Positions 7,149 to 15,542 of a DNA stretch of 21,257 nt are shown here, piece after piece. A model generated the notes under the pieces. The model ran no database searches and was not told where the DNA came from. It was given only the letters and a program-made list of their open reading frames with translations. Every line of letters starts with the position of its first letter. Position 1 is the stretch's first letter. The stretch comes from Gammaproteobacteria bacterium (GTDB taxonomy: Bacteria; Pseudomonadota; Gammaproteobacteria; DRJJ01). The stretch spans positions 1-21,257 of the forward strand of contig DRJJ01000190.1 of NCBI GenBank assembly GCA_011052255.1, given 5' to 3'. The translations under genes were made by a program, and so were the position numbers.

Positions 7149-8300
7149 TTATGTAAGGCTGACCGGGTCGAATAATCGTTCATATTCACGTAAGGCATAC
7201 CGGTCGGTCATACCTGCTATGTAGTCGGCAATACCGCGGGCCTTGCCATCCGATCCATTTTCCATTTCAAGTTGCATGGTTCTGTTGCAGGCAACAGGCG
7301 GTAATAATCCGGTATCATTCATAAATGAAGTATAGAGTGAGCTGATAACTTTTTCAGCTTTTGCAGACATGCGATGTACACGGTAATTTTTATATAGATG
7401 AGTGCGCAGGAAACGTTTTAGCTCGAGGTTCTGCTCACGCATGTCAGGACTGAATCTTATCAGTGTTGAGTGGGCTTGTCTCACGTCGTCTATTGTTTCA
7501 GGATCTTCGTGCTGCAGAGCTGTCTGGGACGTCGTGATAAGGTCTACTACCTGATCATTGATGATGCGGCGTACTATCTCATGTACAGTGCGTTTGCGGT
7601 CCAGGTCAGGATAACGTTCTGTAACCTGTTGCAGTTGTTTCCCGAATAACTGAACGTCTGATAATTGCTCCAGTGTAATCATGCCTGAGCGAAGACCATC
7701 ATCAACGTCATGACTATTGTAGGCAATTTCGTCGGCCAGGTTAGTTAGTTGTGCCTCAAGGCATGCGTGAGTTCCATCAAGGAAACGTTTTCCTACATCA
7801 CCTAGCTGAACTGCGTTGGGTAAGGAACAGTGTTTCAATATGCCTTCGCGTGTTTCAAAGGTTAGGTTCAGGCCTGGAAAATCAGCATAACGTTGCTCAA
7901 GCTCATCAACCACACGTAATGACTGCAGGTTGTGTTCGAAGCCCCCATGGTCACGCATACAGTAATTAAGTGCATCCTGGCCGGCATGTCCGAATGGAGT
8001 GTGTCCAAGGTCATGAGCAAGGGCTATGGCTTCGGTAAGGTCCTCATTGACCTGCAGGGCACGTGCGATTGAGCGGGCAATCTGTGCGACTTCAATGGAG
8101 TGTGTAAGGCGTGTTCGATACAGGTCACCCTCATGGTTTACGAATACCTGTGTTTTGTATTCAAGTCTGCGGAAGGCGCCACAATGTATTATACGATCAC
8201 GATCGCGCTGAAACTCACTGCGAAAAGGTGGTGAAGGTTCAGTGTGATGGCGGCCGCGGGTTGTTTCATTGCATGCAGCATAGGATTTGAGGGAAACCAT
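7149..8300 (-). CDS. dgt: dGTPase-like HD-domain triphosphohydrolase
   Basis: The product (383 residues from ATG 8300) belongs to the short dGTPase-like HD family, which hydrolyses deoxynucleoside triphosphates to deoxynucleoside plus tripolyphosphate and so affects dNTP pools. Signatures: FRSEFQRDRDRIIHCGAFRRLEYKTQVF near residues 26-53; the metal-binding His67 in RLTHSIE; the HD pair His96-Asp97 in LAHDLGHTPFGHAG; and Asp190 in LADEIAYNSHD. An upstream in-frame ATG at 8327 would overlap aroB by 23 bases and add nine residues. I prefer 8300 because MVSLKSYA matches family starts, an AGG lies nine bases upstream, and it begins four bases after the aroB stop. dgt is not normally part of the aroKB-damX cluster, so it is probably an insertion. 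Substrate preference is not predictable. Confidence 0.92.
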   Translation of the reverse strand: MVSLKSYAACNETTRGRHHTEPSPPFRSEFQRDRDRIIHCGAFRRLEYKTQVFVNHEGDLYRTRLTHSIEVAQIARSIARALQVNEDLTEAIALAHDLGHTPFGHAGQDALNYCMRDHGGFEHNLQSLRVVDELEQRYADFPGLNLTFETREGILKHCSLPNAVQLGDVGKRFLDGTHACLEAQLTNLADEIAYNSHDVDDGLRSGMITLEQLSDVQLFGKQLQQVTERYPDLDRKRTVHEIVRRIINDQVVDLITTSQTALQHEDPETIDDVRQAHSTLIRFSPDMREQNLELKRFLRTHLYKNYRVHRMSAKAEKVISSLYTSFMNDTGLLPPVACNRTMQLEMENGSDGKARGIADYIAGMTDRYALREYERLFDPVSLT

Positions 8301-8304
8301 GCTG

Positions 8305-9390
8305 TTATGCCTGTTGTTGACAGTCATGTAACATGGCTTTCAGATGATCATGAGAGAATTTCTCCGAGATTTCTGCCAGCCCGATGTCGCGCAGAAGGAC
8401 CAGGCGCAATGTGCCATCAATATTTTTTTTGTCAACAGACATGAGTTCCAGAAATTGCTCAGGTTTAATGCTGGAAGGAGGGTTGATGGGCAGACGCGAT
8501 TTTATCAAAAGGTTGCGTGTGCGGTCGACGCTGGCACGGTCCAGCATATTACAGCGTGCGGACAGCTCCGCGGCCATCAGCATTCCGGTAGCGACTGCTT
8601 CACCGTGTAGCCAGCTACCATAGCCCATACCGGTTTCGATTGCATGGCCAAAGGTATGTCCCAGGTTCAGTAGCGCACGTTGTCCGATTTCATGCTCATC
8701 GGCTGCTACAATCTCGGCTTTGTTTTGGCAAGACCTTAATATGGCATAGCTCAAAGATGGCTCATCTCGTTCCAGGAGTGCGGATATATTTTTTTCAAGC
8801 CACTCGAAAAATTCCGCATCTCGTATCAAACCATATTTGATGATTTCAGCAATGCCGGCGCTTAGCTGTCTGTCATCCAGGGTTCTAAGAGTGCTGGTAT
8901 CGGCAATCACTACTTGAGGTTGGTAGAATGTACCTATCATATTTTTTCCGAGCATGTGATTGACGCCCGTTTTACCGCCCACCGATGAGTCGACCTGAGC
9001 CAGAAGGGTGGTGGGTATCTGTATGAAGGGTACACCTCGTTGGTAGCATGCAGCCGCGAAGCCGGTTATGTCACCTACAACGCCGCCACCCAGTGCAATC
9101 AGTGTGGTGCTGCGGTTATGGCGCTGTTGTAATAATTCAGTGAAAATACGATTGGTTGTATCAAGCGTCTTGTATTGCTCACCATCTGGCAGAATGGTCG
9201 TGGCGACATCCAGGCCATCGAGTGAATGCATAATCTTGTCAAGATAGAGGGGAGCAATGGTTTCATTGCTGACTAGCATGACCTGGTTTCCAGAGATATG
9301 CGGTCGGATCAAATCACGCTGACTTACTATCTGGTTGCCTATGTGAATAGGATAACTTCGGTCGTTAAGTGAAACTGTTAGTGTTTTCAT
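8305..9390 (-). CDS. aroB: 3-dehydroquinate synthase
   Basis: AroB converts DAHP to 3-dehydroquinate, the second shikimate-pathway step, using NAD and a divalent metal in the cytoplasm. The 361-residue product (E. coli AroB has 362) aligns throughout: LPDGEQYKTL (68-77), the NAD-binding GGGVVGDITGFAA (101-113), IPTTLLAQVDSSVGGKTGVN (125-144), and probable metal ligands Glu182 (AEIIKYG), His245 (LNLGHTFGHA) and His262 (LHGEAVA). I chose ATG 9390 (MKTLTVSLNDRSYPIHIG) because it matches the family start. A GTG at 9456 would add 22 unmatched residues. The gene follows aroK after 116 bases with no evident terminator and runs into dgt, so one transcript is likely. Confidence 0.97.
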   Translation of the reverse strand: MKTLTVSLNDRSYPIHIGNQIVSQRDLIRPHISGNQVMLVSNETIAPLYLDKIMHSLDGLDVATTILPDGEQYKTLDTTNRIFTELLQQRHNRSTTLIALGGGVVGDITGFAAACYQRGVPFIQIPTTLLAQVDSSVGGKTGVNHMLGKNMIGTFYQPQVVIADTSTLRTLDDRQLSAGIAEIIKYGLIRDAEFFEWLEKNISALLERDEPSLSYAILRSCQNKAEIVAADEHEIGQRALLNLGHTFGHAIETGMGYGSWLHGEAVATGMLMAAELSARCNMLDRASVDRTRNLLIKSRLPINPPSSIKPEQFLELMSVDKKNIDGTLRLVLLRDIGLAEISEKFSHDHLKAMLHDCQQQA

Positions 9391-9506
9391 AGTGTTATTG
9401 TACACCTGATGGGCGGTGGCAGGAAATATCTGGGTTGGATTATTTTTTACTGTCACGGTCTGGTCAGCACGACTACGGTGACAGGGTCCAGGCGGGAATG
9501 AACCAC

Positions 9507-10040
9507 TTATCCAGATTTATTATTATCGAAGTGTATTTGTCTGATTATCTCACTAACGACGGCATTGACATGGCGGCCATCTGTCTGAATAATGATATCT
9601 GCCAGTTCCTGGTAGAGTGGGCCACGAATAGCCAGTAGTTCCTCGAGTTTTTTACCTGGGTTTTTTGTTTGTAATAATGGGCGCTTGCTGTCACGTGATG
9701 TGCGTTGTAGCTGATATTCGACGGAGGTCTGCAGGTAGATGGTTGTGCCTCGCTGTTTGAGATAATGACGGTTTTCAGATGACAGAATAGCACCCCCGCC
9801 GGTTGCCAGTACAATTTTATCCATGTTGCTGAGTTCATCTATGATGCTGGCCTCACGCTGCCTGAAACCCTGCTCACCTTCAAGTTCAAATATCAGGGCT
9901 ATGCTGGCACCGGTTCGTTTCTCGATTTCCTTATCGCTGTCGACAAAACCAAGGTGCAGCCGCTGGGCCAGGCGTTTGCCTATGGTTGATTTGCCAGCAC
10001 CCATGGGGCCGATCAGAAATAATCTGTTTAGCTTGCTCAT
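9507..10040 (-). CDS. aroK: Shikimate kinase
   Basis: AroK phosphorylates shikimate at the 3-hydroxyl using ATP, the fifth shikimate-pathway step, in the cytoplasm. The 177-residue length is typical. Visible motifs are the P-loop GPMGAGKST (11-19), shikimate contacts Asp34/Asp36 in VDSDKEIE, Arg60 in FRQRE, the GGG loop (81-83), Arg120 in the lid (SKRPLL) and Arg139. The ATG at 10040 has GAAG six bases upstream. Only 40 bases separate it from the terminator after pilQ, so its expression depends on readthrough from pilMNOPQ or on a weak promoter in that gap. The pilQ-aroK-aroB order is the usual gammaproteobacterial arrangement. Confidence 0.97.
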   Translation of the reverse strand: MSKLNRLFLIGPMGAGKSTIGKRLAQRLHLGFVDSDKEIEKRTGASIALIFELEGEQGFRQREASIIDELSNMDKIVLATGGGAILSSENRHYLKQRGTTIYLQTSVEYQLQRTSRDSKRPLLQTKNPGKKLEELLAIRGPLYQELADIIIQTDGRHVNAVVSEIIRQIHFDNNKSG

Positions 10041-10080
10041 TATGCTTCACATGATAACAGCAACCTGATGTTTCAGACAT

Positions 10081-10112
10081 AAAAAAGCCGCGAGCAGGGA
10101 TGCTGCTCGCGG
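10081..10112 (-). terminator. Rho-independent terminator after pilQ
   Basis: On the minus strand a perfect 10-bp GC-rich stem (10112-10103 pairing with 10097-10088, CCGCGAGCAG and its complement) has a five-base loop. It is followed, after one further base, by six T residues (10086-10081). This is the classical form. It lies 17 bases past the pilQ stop and 40 bases before the aroK start. On the plus strand there is no T tract after the stem. Confidence 0.88.
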
Positions 10113-10129
10113 TGATAGTACTATCAGTT

Positions 10130-12340
10130 TTAGCGAATACCCTTGTTATAGGATTCTTTAAGAATCTTGGGTGTTACGAAAATAAGCAACTCGTTTTTGT
10201 TATCGAGTGTGTGATTATCCCTGAACAGGAAACCAAGCATGGGCAGCTCACCAAACCACGGAATCCGGTTCTCCTTATAGGTGGTGTTCTGTTCATAAAT
10301 GCCACCCAACACGATGGTCTCACCATTATCGACCAATACTTGCGTTTCGATTTCACGGGTATTTACCGGTGGTACACCTCGAACCTGATTGGAGAAATCC
10401 GGCGCATCTTTTGTTACGTTAAGATCCAGGATAATTCGGTCATCCGGTGTGATTTGAGGTTTGACTGTCAAGCTCAGAACAGCCTTTTTGAACTGAACTG
10501 ATGTTGCGCCACTTGATGTGGCTCTTTCATACGGAATCTCAACACCCTGCTCAATAAAGGCTTCTTTCTGATTGGCAGTAACCAGCCGCGGGCTGGAAAT
10601 AACTTCGCCTCGTCCCTCGGCATCCAGTGCCTGTAGTTCCAGTTGCAGTAGGTGGTTATTGATTACCCCGACAGCTATACCAAATTTACCTGCATTGGCG
10701 GGGCCAGCCGGTAAATTGGTGATCAGATTGTTGGGTGTAAGGGTTGCCGCGTTGCCATTAATTGCATCAGCGCCGGCATACAGTTCCGAGCGGTCATTAA
10801 AATTAGTGAATTTGCTTATACCAAATTTTACACCAAGATCGCGTGAAAAATCATCATTGGCAATAACGATGCGGGATTCTATCAGAACCTGGCGTACAGG
10901 TATGTCCAGTCGACTGATAACTTCACGGATATCAGCAAGGCGGTCAGATGTGTCCTGAATCAGCAGTGTGTTAGTTCGACCGTCAACCGTAATGCTGCCA
11001 CGTGGAGACAGCAGATTGTTATCGCTACTCTTGAGCAGGGATGCAATATCGCCGCCACTGGCATAGTTAATCTGGAACCATTCTGTTCTTAATGGTGCCA
11101 GTTCTGCGATTTGTTTCTGTGATTCCAGTTCCAGTTTTTCGCGGGCAGCTATTTCTGCACTCGGTGCGATCAGTATTACATTGTCATTTTTGCGCTGGCC
11201 CAGGCCTTTGGTCTTCAGGATTATGTCCATGGCCTGATCCCAGGGTACATTCTTCAGGCGCAGGGTAACGCTGCCAGTGACACTGTCACTGACGACCATA
11301 TTCAGGCCGGTGAAATCAGCTAACAGCTGCAGGACTGCTCTTACTTCGATATTCTGGAAATTAAGTGACAGACGTTCGCCGGTGTAGCCAAATTTTTTCT
11401 TTTTAGCGGCAGCTTTTTCATCCTTGGTGGTGGGTTTGAGCTCAATGGTGTACACGTCGCCAGTCTGGTAGGCCAGGTGTTCGTAATCGCTCAGAGGAGT
11501 GATGATAATTCGTACACCGTTTCCACGGGAAATGGTGTCGATTTCCTTGACCGGGGTGGCAAAGTCAATTACATCCAGACGTCGTTCCAGATTGGTGGGC
11601 AAGCTGCTGTCGAGGAAGTCGACAATTATTTTTCCGCCTTCTTCACGCATGTCGACCGGAATGGACGGGTCAGACAGCTCAATTATGACGCGACCTTCAC
11701 CACTTTCACCGCGGCGAAAATCTACATTTTTAATACTATGAGTGGCGCGTGCATAGCGGCTGGTGACGCTTTTTGTTTGTGTGCCGCCAGTTTTCGTCAT
11801 AGCCGGCGAGCTAGCTATTGACTGCGGGCGAGCTGAGGCTGCTGTCGTGCCGGCACCGCTATCCAGTGTAATAATGATGTCATTACCATCAACCCGCGTG
11901 TCGTAACTGACCATTTCGGCGAGATTAATAACCACTCGCGTACGACCACGTGCCTCAACGGTGTTGATGCTGCGCGCAACCCCCACGCCAATGGCGCGAT
12001 TGTGTTTTTTCAGCTTGTTTGTTGTGTCTGTGAGGTCAAATGCAATGCGTGCCGGGTCATCAATCGTGAAACTGACCGGAACCTGAGCCGTATTGGCCAT
12101 ATTTAGTCTGATTTCGACGCGGTCACCCGGCAAGGAAGTTAATGTCAGCTCCTCCAGTGAATTGCCGGCTGCATAGCCTGGCAGGCTGTATACCTGTAAC
12201 GCAAGCATGCTTAGCAATGTAATAAACATCTTCCCCAATTTGCAAGAGAATGGGTAGTTCGGGAATTGTCTTATGGTTCTTTGGGCAGCCATCCGATATC
12301 TTTCCTTTACCGTAGAACGGTTGCAATGATTATTGATCAT
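10130..12340 (-). CDS. pilQ: Type IV pilus secretin PilQ
   Basis: PilQ forms the outer-membrane pore through which the type IV pilus emerges and retracts. From ATG 12340 it has 736 residues: a long basic lead-in, a signal-peptide core (about 38-52) ending near AGYAAG-type residues at 57-58; two AMIN domains (about 62-160 and 200-300) that bind peptidoglycan; an STN/N0 domain (about 322-395, LSLNFQNIEVRAVLQLLADF); an N1-type domain (about 418-480); and the secretin core (about 490-728) with VNTREIETQVLVDNGETIVL and the closing WFGELPMLGFLFR. An in-frame ATG at 12376 overlaps the pilP stop by four bases. I prefer 12340 because GGAGG lies seven bases upstream. It is last in pilMNOPQ and followed by a strong terminator. 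Its lipoprotein partner PilP is immediately upstream. Confidence 0.97.
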   Translation of the reverse strand: MINNHCNRSTVKERYRMAAQRTIRQFPNYPFSCKLGKMFITLLSMLALQVYSLPGYAAGNSLEELTLTSLPGDRVEIRLNMANTAQVPVSFTIDDPARIAFDLTDTTNKLKKHNRAIGVGVARSINTVEARGRTRVVINLAEMVSYDTRVDGNDIIITLDSGAGTTAASARPQSIASSPAMTKTGGTQTKSVTSRYARATHSIKNVDFRRGESGEGRVIIELSDPSIPVDMREEGGKIIVDFLDSSLPTNLERRLDVIDFATPVKEIDTISRGNGVRIIITPLSDYEHLAYQTGDVYTIELKPTTKDEKAAAKKKKFGYTGERLSLNFQNIEVRAVLQLLADFTGLNMVVSDSVTGSVTLRLKNVPWDQAMDIILKTKGLGQRKNDNVILIAPSAEIAAREKLELESQKQIAELAPLRTEWFQINYASGGDIASLLKSSDNNLLSPRGSITVDGRTNTLLIQDTSDRLADIREVISRLDIPVRQVLIESRIVIANDDFSRDLGVKFGISKFTNFNDRSELYAGADAINGNAATLTPNNLITNLPAGPANAGKFGIAVGVINNHLLQLELQALDAEGRGEVISSPRLVTANQKEAFIEQGVEIPYERATSSGATSVQFKKAVLSLTVKPQITPDDRIILDLNVTKDAPDFSNQVRGVPPVNTREIETQVLVDNGETIVLGGIYEQNTTYKENRIPWFGELPMLGFLFRDNHTLDNKNELLIFVTPKILKESYNKGIR

Positions 12341-12347
12341 TTTGGAT

Positions 12348-12352
12348 CCTCC
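12348..12352 (-). promoter_or_regulatory. Ribosome binding site deciding the pilQ start
   Basis: GGAGG on the minus strand lies seven bases before ATG 12340. The alternative ATG at 12376 has only a weak site. This favours the shorter PilQ and a real 32-base gap after pilP, unlike the ATGA overlaps of pilN-O-P. Confidence 0.7.
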
Positions 12353-12372
12353 GTCAGGGGAGTACCCTGAAA

Positions 12373-12924
12373 TCATGATTTTTCACTCAAGGCAATTTCA
12401 GCCTGTCTTTCTGTCCAGCCGCCGATACCGTCCGGGACGATTTCACGTAACTCGATTCCTGATTCGGTAACGCGCATTATTTTTCCATGGTTCTGGCCCA
12501 TGTAATGTCCTGCCTTGACGCGATGTATTGTGCCATCTCTGGTTCGTATCAGTGCCCAGGATGTATCTTTCTGCTTTAAGATGCCAACCATGCGCATAGT
12601 GTCCAGTGGGTAGGATTCAAGTTCTTCACGCGGACGGTTTTCTTCAGGATGCAGACCACGGTTCTTTTTGCCTTTGCTGGCCAGTGTAGGTAGATTGAAT
12701 ACATCGATTACTGGCAGGAATGGGTTGCGTAATCCTGAAGAGTTGTAGCTATAGGTCTCATGTGGCTTGATCACAGGCAGTGCAGGTACCTTGGTTTTCT
12801 TTTGTGCACGAGCCTTTTTCACGTGCTCATGCAAATCGCTCATGTCATTACTGCAGGCAGACAAGCCAAATACCGTGGCTAGTGTAATCAGGATCAGGCG
12901 AGTATGGAGTTTGTGAGTAATCAT
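12373..12924 (-). CDS. pilP: Type IV pilus inner-membrane lipoprotein PilP
   Basis: PilP is a lipoprotein of the alignment complex that connects PilN/PilO to the secretin PilQ. The 183-residue product begins with a basic n-region and a hydrophobic stretch ending in the lipobox LSAC, with Cys24 as the acylated residue. A Lys-rich, flexible segment (about 36-85) follows, then the compact C-terminal domain (about 90-180: MRMVGILKQKDTSWALIRT, then GTIHRVKAGHYMGQNHGKI), which is characteristic. Ser25-Asn26 after the Cys gives no strong outer-membrane or retention prediction. The ATG at 12924 overlaps the pilO stop by four bases (ATGA), and AAGGAG lies ten bases upstream. Confidence 0.96.
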   Translation of the reverse strand: MITHKLHTRLILITLATVFGLSACSNDMSDLHEHVKKARAQKKTKVPALPVIKPHETYSYNSSGLRNPFLPVIDVFNLPTLASKGKKNRGLHPEENRPREELESYPLDTMRMVGILKQKDTSWALIRTRDGTIHRVKAGHYMGQNHGKIMRVTESGIELREIVPDGIGGWTERQAEIALSEKS

Positions 12925-13520
12925 TTGCCCAGCTCTCCTTCCTCGAGATAGCGATAGGTTTTGGCAGTCGCCGACATTATCATTTGGTCATTTTTCTTGG
13001 GTACCATGATAATGTTATGCAGGGTAACAATTCTGGGCAGGGCAGCAATGCCGCTAACAAATTCACCAAATTCGTGATAGGAGCCTGTAACCCTTATTTT
13101 TATAGGTAGTTCGGCGTAGAATTCCTTGGGTATCTCGCGCTCAGGTTTGAATAACTCAAATTCCAGTCCACTGGAAAGGCCGGTTTGGGAAATATCAACA
13201 AGTAATGCCGCTACTTCTGTTTTGTTCGGCAATTGCTTACGCAACTTACTAAAGTCTTTTTCCATTAATACAAGCTGTTGCTTCAGAATGTCCAGATTTG
13301 CTGCACGTAGTGCCCTGCCCGTGACACGCTTCTTGAGGGTGATTTCCTCTTTCTCAAGGCTTGCCAGTTTTTCCAGCTGGTCTTGTGTGTCGAACCAGTA
13401 AACACCGAAGCTAACCAGAGAAAACAGAAGGACGATGACTATCGCCTTGGCGGCTGTCGGCCAGCTACCTATGTTGCTAAAATCAAGGTCATTCAGATTC
13501 AGTTCAGATAAGCTGCTCAT
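12921..13520 (-). CDS. pilO: Type IV pilus alignment protein PilO
   Basis: PilO is a bitopic inner-membrane protein that pairs with PilN and contacts PilP. The 199-residue sequence has a short cytoplasmic head, one membrane helix (about 20-43, ending VYWF), a coiled coil (about 46-95) and a ferredoxin-like periplasmic domain (about 97-190) including FELFKPEREIPKEFYAELPI and GSYHEFGEFVSGIAALPRIV, both family hallmarks. The four-base ATGA overlaps at each end (with pilN and pilP) imply translational coupling and balanced amounts. Confidence 0.96.
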   Translation of the reverse strand: MSSLSELNLNDLDFSNIGSWPTAAKAIVIVLLFSLVSFGVYWFDTQDQLEKLASLEKEEITLKKRVTGRALRAANLDILKQQLVLMEKDFSKLRKQLPNKTEVAALLVDISQTGLSSGLEFELFKPEREIPKEFYAELPIKIRVTGSYHEFGEFVSGIAALPRIVTLHNIIMVPKKNDQMIMSATAKTYRYLEEGELGK

Positions 13521-14074
13521 TTTCCAGCCCCCTCAGTGTGCTTCTGAATGACGTTGAGAGTGAAATCGCTGACACGGCTGCCGCCGACCAGCTTAGTCTT
13601 GATGACATTCAGTTTGGGCTGGTCGAGCCAGTTAGATTTGTCGAGGTTCCACATATAGGATGAAACACGAGCATTGGATTGTGCCTTGCCGGAAATTTTA
13701 ATTATATTGCCTTTCTGTGAGACACGTGTAAGAAACACTCCCTCAGGAAGTGTTTTAACTAACTCGTCAAACAGATGAACCACTTCCGGGCGACTGGCCT
13801 GCAGACGTTGAATGATATTCAGCCGTGCTTGCAGACGTTTCTTGGTGGCATCCAGTTTTTTGATTTCCTTTATTTGCTTGTCGAGCTTTGCGATTTCCTT
13901 CTTCAGGTAACTATTACGCTTGGCCTGGTAATTAATACGATCTTCTCCGTAGGTGTGAACGCCAAACATAACGACTACTGCAACCGAGACAGCTATTACC
14001 AGAACAACCAGGAAGTTCTTTTGTTGTTCGCGACGTAGCTCATCGCGCCATGGGAGCAGGTTAATTCGTGCCAT
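13517..14074 (-). CDS. pilN: Type IV pilus alignment protein PilN
   Basis: PilN anchors the cytoplasmic PilM ring to the membrane part of the alignment complex. From ATG 14074 it has 185 residues and begins MARINLLPWRDELRR: the INLLPWR motif is the segment that docks on PilM. One membrane helix follows (about 21-40), then a Lys-rich coiled coil (about 44-90) and a periplasmic domain with GVFLTRVSQKGNIIKISGKA. A TTG three codons upstream is possible but ATG fits family starts better. The start is one base after the pilM stop, with GAGGAG eleven bases upstream inside pilM. The end overlaps pilO by four bases. Confidence 0.96.
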   Translation of the reverse strand: MARINLLPWRDELRREQQKNFLVVLVIAVSVAVVVMFGVHTYGEDRINYQAKRNSYLKKEIAKLDKQIKEIKKLDATKKRLQARLNIIQRLQASRPEVVHLFDELVKTLPEGVFLTRVSQKGNIIKISGKAQSNARVSSYMWNLDKSNWLDQPKLNVIKTKLVGGSRVSDFTLNVIQKHTEGAGK

Positions 14075-14075
14075 A

Positions 14076-15137
14076 TCAGTCAAAGCTCCTCAGGGCTAAT
14101 CCACACGCTATCATCATCGCGGGCGCATCGTTACTCAGTGTTTGGGGCTTGATTCGCGATGCCAGTGACATGCTGGCAAACGGGTTGGCTATTGAGGTGC
14201 TGGTGCCAATATGCTCCTCAATGAGTTCATCCGCGCCCGGGATTGAGGCACTGCCGCCGGCCAGTACGATGTGATCTACGTTATTGTACTGGCTGGAAGA
14301 GAAAAAGAACTGTAATGCACGGCTGACCTGTTGTGCCATATTGTCTTTGAACGGTTCCAGTACTTCCGGAATGTAGTTATCTGGCAGGCCACCCTGGCGT
14401 TTGGCCATACCAGCCTCCTCATATGACAGGCCATAGCGACGCATAATTTCTTCAGTCAGCTGTTTGCCACCGAAAACCTGTTCACGCGTATAGATAATCT
14501 TGCGGTCATGTAGCACGTTCAGTGTGGTCATGGTAGCGCCAACATCAATTACAGCAATGGTCATATTGTTGCCACTACCAGGCATTTGTTCGGCCAGAAG
14601 TGAGAAGGCATTTTCAAGTGCATAAGCTTCAACATCAACAATCTTGCCTTCAATTCCGGCGATTTCGAGTGCGGCAACACGCATATCGACGTTTTCACTG
14701 CGGCAGGCAGCCAACAGGACATCGACACTATCCGGGTTATTTTCAGTTGGGCCAATGACCTCGAAGTCCAGCCTTACTTCATCAAGCGGATAGGGGATAT
14801 ATTGGTCAGCTTCGAGATTAATCTGGTTTTCCATGTCTTCTTCACTGAGACTGGCGTTCATCGGGATTATTTTGGTTATGACCGAAGAGCCCGCTACTGC
14901 GACTGCCGCCATTCGGGTGCGGCTGGATGTGCGCTTGACAGCGCGGCGTATAGTCTCTCCGACGGCCTCAACATCAGCGATGTTTTTTTCCACCACAGCG
15001 TTTGCTGGTAGTGGCTCGACTGCATAGCTTTCAACGCGAAACCGGCCGTTATGCTCACTTAATTCAAGCAACTTAACCGCGGTTGAGCTGATATCCATTC
15101 CAAGAAGGAGTGGCTTCTTCCTCGTGAACAATCCCAC
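14076..15137 (-). CDS. pilM: Type IV pilus actin-like ATPase PilM
   Basis: PilM is the cytoplasmic actin-like member of the pilus alignment complex and binds the PilN N-terminus. From GTG 15137 the 353-residue product begins MGLFTRKKPLLLGMDISSTA, which contains the phosphate-1 loop. The second phosphate loop is VIDVGATMTTLNVL (196-209) and the adenosine motif is VLAGGSASIPGADELI (291-306). I chose the GTG because homologues start at this point and AAGGA lies ten bases upstream. A further 24 in-frame residues upstream have no family match. It is the first gene of the five-gene pil operon and is driven by the promoter at 15192-15220, divergent from ponA. Confidence 0.96.
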   Translation of the reverse strand: MGLFTRKKPLLLGMDISSTAVKLLELSEHNGRFRVESYAVEPLPANAVVEKNIADVEAVGETIRRAVKRTSSRTRMAAVAVAGSSVITKIIPMNASLSEEDMENQINLEADQYIPYPLDEVRLDFEVIGPTENNPDSVDVLLAACRSENVDMRVAALEIAGIEGKIVDVEAYALENAFSLLAEQMPGSGNNMTIAVIDVGATMTTLNVLHDRKIIYTREQVFGGKQLTEEIMRRYGLSYEEAGMAKRQGGLPDNYIPEVLEPFKDNMAQQVSRALQFFFSSSQYNNVDHIVLAGGSASIPGADELIEEHIGTSTSIANPFASMSLASRIKPQTLSNDAPAMMIACGLALRSFD

Positions 15138-15191
15138 GTTAATTATTTCCTTGTTTATACTCGTATTTATAGGGGAAAGGTGCTTAATTAC

Positions 15192-15220
15192 ATTAAGAAC
15201 CAAATGCAACCCTTTGTCAA
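15192..15220 (-). promoter_or_regulatory. Sigma-70 promoter for pilMNOPQ
   Basis: On the minus strand a perfect TTGACA (15220-15215) is followed after exactly 17 bases by CTTAAT (15197-15192), which matches TATAAT at four of six bases. Transcription would begin near 15185, giving a leader of about 48 bases before the pilM GTG. Confidence 0.6.
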
Positions 15221-15239
15221 TACATGTGATAAATGTATT
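15219..15239. promoter_or_regulatory. Dyad abutting the pilM -35 box
   Basis: AATACAT (15219-15225) and ATGTATT (15233-15239) are a perfect 7-bp inverted repeat with a 7-base spacer. It overlaps the -35 hexamer by two bases and extends upstream, a typical place for an activator or repressor. The regulator is unknown. Confidence 0.4.
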
Positions 15240-15542
15240 TGGTAGTTTTAAATAGCGTCATTCTGACATGATTCTTTAATGAAATAGGCAGGCTTGAATC
15301 ACACTTTGCCGCTCTGTTTGTTATTGCAGGCACCAAGCTTGTTCTCGCCTGCGCCCCACTATAGATTATTATTGAGTTTACACAGTTTTTCCATGCAATA
15401 TTTCTCAAAAAATTCATTAAGTCAGGCTCATGCTGCGCGGTCAGCCTTATACTTGGGCCGGACTGTGTTAATGTATGGCCGAAATTATCGGTAAGATTGA
15501 AATTAATCTGGGATGTTTGCAACGAGTCAGGATAGTGGTTAT

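Larger units (their letters stand above)
15138..15542. other. Divergent pilM-ponA regulatory region
   Basis: This AT-rich stretch has no credible gene. It holds the pilM promoter and its dyad (described separately), and a weak 6-bp stem, GCAGGC (15326-15331) with GCCTGC (15347-15352), without a T tract. For ponA I see several poor -10-like hexamers but no convincing pair of boxes on the plus strand. A TTG-initiated minus-strand frame of 101 codons (15217-15522) lacks any recognisable features and is not called. Confidence 0.6.

Noticed and set aside
9391..9456. Longer aroB N-terminus from GTG 9456
   Set aside because: The extra 22 residues have no family counterpart; MKTLTVSLNDRSYPIHIG at 9390 matches known AroB starts.
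10051..10059. Extended -10 sequence TGTTATCAT before aroK
   Set aside because: Transcription would start about four bases before the aroK ATG and exclude its ribosome site, so it is an unlikely promoter.
10100..10501. Plus-strand open frame of 133 codons
   Set aside because: It is antisense to the conserved secretin C-terminus of pilQ and crosses the terminator.
15217..15522. Minus-strand open frame of 101 codons between pilM and ponA
   Set aside because: It starts with TTG, has no ribosome site, domain or signal, spans the pilM promoter and overlaps the ponA start region.
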